A stretch of 10,317 nucleotides of DNA from Oscillospiraceae bacterium (GTDB lineage: Bacteria; Bacillota; Clostridia; Oscillospirales; CAG-272): contig WREN01000057.1 in assembly GCA_009779295.1 (NCBI GenBank), forward strand, positions 1-10,317. Reading direction: 5' to 3'. The translations under genes and the position numbers were made by a program. Every line of letters starts with the position of its first letter. The stretch's first letter is position 1. Below the pieces are notes generated by a model. The model saw nothing but the letters and a program-made list of their open reading frames with translations, was not told the origin of the DNA and searched no databases. Positions 6,565 through 10,317 of this stretch are shown one piece after another.

Positions 6565-6592
6565 ATTATACACAATAAATATGAATTTTTAA
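6565..6592 (-). promoter_or_regulatory. Probable promoter of the acidic lipopeptide gene
   Basis: On the minus strand a perfect TATAAT (6570-6565) is preceded, after 16 bases, by TTAAAA (6592-6587), a 4/6 match to the -35 consensus. The transcript would start near 6558 with a leader of about 35 bases. The -35 and spacer overlap the first of the 22-base repeats. Confidence 0.5.
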
Positions 6593-6660
6593 TCATTTTA
6601 ATATGAATATTTCTGATAAAATTTATGAATTTGCCAATATTTTACAGTTAAAATTCATAT
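6579..6660. repeat. Phased ATATGAAT boxes in the divergent control region
   Basis: ATATGAAT occurs at 6579-6586 and 6601-6608, and TTATGAAT at 6623-6630, so the boxes start exactly 22 bases apart twice in a row. The 22-base units are imperfect copies; the first and third agree at 16 of 22 positions. A fourth box is inverted, at 6653-6660 (ATTCATAT). The outer pair extends to an 11-base perfect inverted repeat (ATATGAATTTT at 6579-6589, AAAATTCATAT at 6650-6660). The array lies between the divergent promoters of the lipopeptide gene and the oxidoreductase gene. It may be an operator array; low complexity makes chance similarity possible. Confidence 0.4.
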
Positions 6661-6686
6661 AATTATAAAAATTTTCAAATAATATA

Positions 6687-6715
6687 TTTACTTTTGCGTA
6701 TTTAAATGGTATAAT
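6687..6715 (+). promoter_or_regulatory. Promoter of the pyruvate:ferredoxin oxidoreductase gene
   Basis: TATAAT (6710-6715) is preceded by TGG (6707-6709), forming an extended -10 element. TTTACT (6687-6692), a 4/6 match to the -35 consensus, stands 17 bases upstream. Transcription should begin near 6722, giving a leader of about 36 bases. A second TATAAT at 6722-6727 lacks a good -35. Confidence 0.7.
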
Positions 6716-6740
6716 TTTATTTATAATGTAATTAAGACAC

Positions 6741-6746
6741 AGGAGG
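6741..6746 (+). promoter_or_regulatory. Ribosome binding site of the oxidoreductase gene
   Basis: AGGAGG lies 11 bases before ATG 6758 and selects this start over the in-frame ATG codons at residues 5 and 8. Confidence 0.8.
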
Positions 6747-6757
6747 ACTACATAAAA

Positions 6758-9700
6758 ATGTCAAGAAAAATGAAAACAATGGATGGGAATACCGCCGCCG
6801 CGCACGTTTCGTACGCATTCACCGAAGTTGCGGGAATATACCCGATAACTCCCTCCTCTCCGATGGCCGAACTGACAGACCAGTGGGCCGCCGAAGGGCA
6901 AAAAAATATCTTCGGGCAATCAGTCAGAGTAATCGAAATGCAAAGCGAAGCGGGCGCGGCAGGAACGGTTCACGGTTCGCTCGCGGCAGGTGCGCTTACG
7001 ACGACGTATACCGCGTCGCAAGGGTTATTACTCATGATTCCCAACATGTACAAAATCGCAGGAGAACTGCTTCCCAGCGTAATTCACGTCTCGGCTCGCG
7101 CATTAGCCGCGCACGCGCTTTCGATATTCGGCGACCACTCCGACGTTATGGCTTGCCGTCAAACCGGTTACGCTATGCTCTGCGCGGGTAACGTACAGGA
7201 AGTCATGGACTTGGGCGCTGTCGCTCACTTATCCGCAATCAAGGGGCGCGTACCTTTCCTGCACTTCTTTGACGGTTTCCGCACGTCTCACGAAGTACAG
7301 AAAATTGAATCATGGGATTACGCCGACCTCGCCGAAATGGTCGATATGGATGCCGTTGACAGATTCCGCGCCAACGCGCTGAATCCGGATCATCCGGTGC
7401 TTCGCGGTACAGCTCAGAACCCCGACATCTTCTTCCAAGCGAAAGAAGCAAGCAATAATTATTACACTGCCGTTCCGGGTATCGTTGAGGAATATTTCAA
7501 TAAAATCAACGCGAAAATCGGCACGGATTACAAACTTTTCAACTATTACGGTGCGCCTGACGCTGAGAGAGTTATCATCGCGATGGGCAGCGTATGCGAT
7601 ACCATCGAAGAAACAATCGATTATCTCAACGCGCGCGGAGAAAAAGTCGGACTCGTGAAAGTTCGTTTATACAGACCGTTCATCAGATGCGCGTTCCTTG
7701 ACGCGATTCCCGATACAGTTAAGAAAATCGCCGTCCTCGACCGTTGTAAAGAACCCGGCGCACTCGGCGAACCGTTATGGCTCGACGTATTAACCGCAAT
7801 TTCCGGCTCAAAATTCGAAACAGTTCCCTGTGCCGGAGGACGTTACGGTCTCGGTTCGAAAGACACAACTCCTGCGCAAATCATCGCCGTGTACGAAAGC
7901 CTTAAAAATGGGTCAATCAAAGGCGGATTTACTATCGGTATTAACGATGACGTTACGCAACATTCTCTTCCCATTCTGGAAAATCCCGACACCACGCCCG
8001 CCGGAACGATTTCTTGTAAATTCTGGGGTATCGGCGGCGACGGAACAGTCGGCGCGAACAAGGATTCCATCAAGATCATCGGTGACCATACGGATAAAAA
8101 AGTTCAGGCATATTTCGCTTACGACTCGAAAAAATCCGGCGGCGTGACGATTTCGCATTTGCGTTTCGGCGACAAACCGATCCGCTCGACGTACTACGTT
8201 TCCAAAGCGGATTTCGTGGCGTGTCACAACATCGCCTACATCAATAAATACGATCTGACCGCTGACCTTAAAGAAGGCGGCGCGTTCCTGCTCAACACCG
8301 GTTGGACGTTCGACGAACTCAACGCGCGGCTCCCCGCGAAGATAAAGAACGACCTCGCGAAGAAGAAGTGTAAGTTCTACACCATCGACGGCGTTGCGAT
8401 CGCCCGCGAACTCGGCTTGCGGCAATTCTTCTCAATGGTGCTGCAGTCGTCGTTCTTCAAACTCGCGAACATCATTCCGATCGACGACGCGGTCAAATAT
8501 ATGAAGGACGCGGTAGTGAAAACTTTCGGCAGGAAAGGCGAAGACATCGTCAAGATGAATCAGGACGCTATCGACCGCGGCATTGAAAGCCTCGTCGAAA
8601 TCAAAATCCCCGCCGATTGGGCCGACGCGAAAGACGTTAGCGCAACCGATTGCCAATGCGATAAAAATTTAAGCAAACTCGACAAATTCGTTAAAAATAT
8701 CCTCACCCCCGTCAACGCACAGAAAGGCGATTCGCTGCCGGTTTCGACGTTCCTCGAAGACGCCGACGGCACGTTCCCGCAGGGTTCCGCCGCATATGAA
8801 AAACGCGGTATTGCCGTTGACACGCCCGAATGGATTCCGGAAAACTGCATACAATGTAACTTCTGTTCGTACGTTTGTCCGCACTCCGTAATCCGTCCGG
8901 TTGCAATCAAAGACGGTGACGACGCGCCTGCTGATATGAAGCTCACCGCGATGACCGGTATGCCGGGATATAAGTTCGGTATGGCGTTGAGTGTACTCGA
9001 CTGCACGGGTTGCGCTTCGTGCGCGAGCATTTGCCCGGGCAAAAAAGGCGAAAAAGCCCTCAAGATGAAACCGCTCGGTACGCAAATTGCGCAACAGGAA
9101 ATATTCAACGACACTGCGTATAAATATGTTGACGATAAAGAAGTTCTATCGAAATTTAAGACCTCGACGGTCAAAGGCAGTCAGTTCTTACAGCCGCTGC
9201 TTGAATTTTCGGGCGCGTGTCCGGGTTGCGGCGAAACTCCGTATGCTAAATTGATTACGCAATTGTTCGGCGACAGGATGTACATCGCGAACGCGACGGG
9301 ATGTTCGTCAATTTGGGGCGGTTCCGCTCCCGCAACGCCGTACACGACGAATAAATTCGGCAGAGGTCCGGCTTGGGCTAACTCATTGTTCGAGGACAAC
9401 GCAGAATACGGATTCGGAATGGCTTCGGCAGTTCGCCACAGGCGCGAAAAACTCGCGAGCATCATCAACAAATTCGCCGGCTGCGGATACGATGTTATCG
9501 ACGGTCCGGCAAGCAATTGGCTCGCGGCGATGAATGACGGCGAAGCGTCCAAAGCGGCTTCCATCGAACTTGAAAACGCACTCATCAAAGCTAACGAAGA
9601 ATGCGGAACCTGCGGCTGTGAGTTCGATCCACTCTACAAGCAAGCGTTGGCGATGAAAGACTTGTTCATCAAGAAATCCGTTTGGATTTTCGGCGGCGAC

Positions 9701-10317
9701 GGCTGGGCTTACGACATTGGGTTCGGCGGACTCGACCACGTTATCGCTTCGGGCGAAGACGTGAATATCATGGTTTTCGACACCGAAGTTTACTCCAACA
9801 CCGGCGGTCAGGCGTCCAAAGCAACGCCGACGGGTTCGATTGCACAGTTCGCGTATTCGGGTAAAAACAACAAAAAGAAAGACCTCGCGAGTATCGCGAT
9901 GTCTTACGGATATGTTTACGTCGCTCAAATCGCGATGGGCGCGGATTACACCCAGACCCTCAAAGCGATCACGGAGGCTGAGAATTACAAAGGTCCGTCG
10001 CTCGTTATAGGTTACGCGCCGTGTATCAACCATGGTATCAAGGGCGGTCTTACAAACGCTATGGCGGTAACGAAGAGTGCGGTTGCGGCGGGATATTGGT
10101 TCAACTTCAGGTTCAATCCCGAAGCGGAGAAGCGGTTCACGTTAGACTCAAAAGCACCGTCTGAATCGTACAATGACTTCATCATGAACGAAACGCGTTA
10201 CAATTCGTTGTTGCGTTCGTTCCCGGACAGAGCGAAGCGGTTGTTCGAGGACGCGCAGGCACAGGCGAAAGTTAAGTACGAACAATTAGCGAAGTTAGAA
10301 GAATCGCAGACGTTTTA
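6758..10317 (+). CDS. nifJ: Pyruvate:ferredoxin (flavodoxin) oxidoreductase
   Basis: Oxidises pyruvate with CoA to acetyl-CoA and CO2, reducing ferredoxin, in the cytoplasm of anaerobes. The frame is open for 1186 codons with all domains of the single-chain enzyme. The N-terminal active-site domain has Y-P-I-T31-P-S-S, E64 and R114, the same numbers as the key residues of the Desulfovibrio africanus enzyme as I recall them. The two-cluster ferredoxin domain has C697-x2-C700-x2-C703-x3-C707 and C749-x2-C752-x2-C755-x3-C759. The proximal cluster ligands are C821, C824, C849 and C1089. The thiamine diphosphate motif starts at G979-G-D-G-W-A-Y-D986, followed by the Y-S-N-T-G-G-Q-A-S block. The C-terminal extra domain of the Desulfovibrio enzyme is absent, as in most clostridial forms. 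Cysteines 949, 952 and 954 (C-G-T-C-G-C) are additional. The window ends with TA after codon 1186, probably the first two bases of the stop. The gene has its own promoter and appears monocistronic up to this point. Confidence 0.97.
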   Translation, partial: MSRKMKTMDGNTAAAHVSYAFTEVAGIYPITPSSPMAELTDQWAAEGQKNIFGQSVRVIEMQSEAGAAGTVHGSLAAGALTTTYTASQGLLLMIPNMYKIAGELLPSVIHVSARALAAHALSIFGDHSDVMACRQTGYAMLCAGNVQEVMDLGAVAHLSAIKGRVPFLHFFDGFRTSHEVQKIESWDYADLAEMVDMDAVDRFRANALNPDHPVLRGTAQNPDIFFQAKEASNNYYTAVPGIVEEYFNKINAKIGTDYKLFNYYGAPDAERVIIAMGSVCDTIEETIDYLNARGEKVGLVKVRLYRPFIRCAFLDAIPDTVKKIAVLDRCKEPGALGEPLWLDVLTAISGSKFETVPCAGGRYGLGSKDTTPAQIIAVYESLKNGSIKGGFTIGINDDVTQHSLPILENPDTTPAGTISCKFWGIGGDGTVGANKDSIKIIGDHTDKKVQAYFAYDSKKSGGVTISHLRFGDKPIRSTYYVSKADFVACHNIAYINKYDLTADLKEGGAFLLNTGWTFDELNARLPAKIKNDLAKKKCKFYTIDGVAIARELGLRQFFSMVLQSSFFKLANIIPIDDAVKYMKDAVVKTFGRKGEDIVKMNQDAIDRGIESLVEIKIPADWADAKDVSATDCQCDKNLSKLDKFVKNILTPVNAQKGDSLPVSTFLEDADGTFPQGSAAYEKRGIAVDTPEWIPENCIQCNFCSYVCPHSVIRPVAIKDGDDAPADMKLTAMTGMPGYKFGMALSVLDCTGCASCASICPGKKGEKALKMKPLGTQIAQQEIFNDTAYKYVDDKEVLSKFKTSTVKGSQFLQPLLEFSGACPGCGETPYAKLITQLFGDRMYIANATGCSSIWGGSAPATPYTTNKFGRGPAWANSLFEDNAEYGFGMASAVRHRREKLASIINKFAGCGYDVIDGPASNWLAAMNDGEASKAASIELENALIKANEECGTCGCEFDPLYKQALAMKDLFIKKSVWIFGGDGWAYDIGFGGLDHVIASGEDVNIMVFDTEVYSNTGGQASKATPTGSIAQFAYSGKNNKKKDLASIAMSYGYVYVAQIAMGADYTQTLKAITEAENYKGPSLVIGYAPCINHGIKGGLTNAMAVTKSAVAAGYWFNFRFNPEAEKRFTLDSKAPSESYNDFIMNETRYNSLLRSFPDRAKRLFEDAQAQAKVKYEQLAKLEESQTF

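Noticed and set aside
6541..6757. Rex-type or other well-known redox operator in the oxidoreductase control region
   Set aside because: No TTGTGAA-N4-TTCACAA or similar recognised operator was found; only the unexplained ATATGAAT boxes remain.
7913..9588. Long open frames on the minus strand opposite the oxidoreductase
   Set aside because: They lack ribosome sites and recognisable domains, are rich in Arg and Val as expected of antisense reading of this codon usage, and lie fully inside a certain gene.
1..10317. CRISPR array, transposon ends, tRNA or riboswitch
   Set aside because: No regular spaced repeats, transposase, cloverleaf or known aptamer pattern was seen on either strand.

Overview
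The window looks like chromosome of an anaerobic, low-to-middle-GC member of the Bacillota, most probably an uncultured gut or rumen type Clostridia. The reasons are a single-chain pyruvate:ferredoxin oxidoreductase, several lipoproteins with Gram-positive style lipoboxes, strong AGGAGG ribosome sites, a clostridial type sugar-like solute-binding lipoprotein, and the pairing of an acyltransferase-like protein with a zinc-ribbon membrane protein. TGA is used as an ordinary stop. The taxonomic call is inference.

Positions 1-4650 hold one tightly packed plus-strand gene train: the last 28 codons of an alpha/beta-hydrolase-like protein, an unrecognised AT-rich protein (92-778), a GNAT N-acetyltransferase (775-1278), an HxxxDG acyltransferase of the alcohol acetyltransferase/condensation type (1337-2587, TTG start), a zinc-ribbon six-helix membrane protein of the DUF6320 type (2588-3262) and a WG-repeat surface lipoprotein (3259-4650). 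Two ATGA overlaps, a zero-base junction and a 4-base gap point to co-transcription. The promoter lies upstream of the window. A GC-rich perfect hairpin at 4662-4694 sits between this train and the convergent gene after it.

Positions 4713-6251 hold a minus-strand extracellular solute-binding lipoprotein with its own promoter (TTGACA, 17 bases, TATAAT), bracketed by two copies of the palindrome ATTGNCAAT. No permease or ATPase gene is beside it. Positions 6299-6570 hold a complete miniature minus-strand unit (promoter, ribosome site, 53-codon acidic lipopeptide gene, U-tailed terminator).

Positions 6571-6757 are an AT-rich divergent control region with three ATATGAAT-like boxes exactly 22 bases apart and one inverted copy, followed by an extended -10 promoter. 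From 6758 to the end runs pyruvate:ferredoxin oxidoreductase, complete except possibly for the last base of its stop codon. This central catabolic enzyme supplies acetyl-CoA and reduced ferredoxin. No mobile element, CRISPR array, tRNA or rRNA was seen. The least understood parts are the acyltransferase/DUF6320/WG-lipoprotein gene train and the acidic lipopeptide unit.
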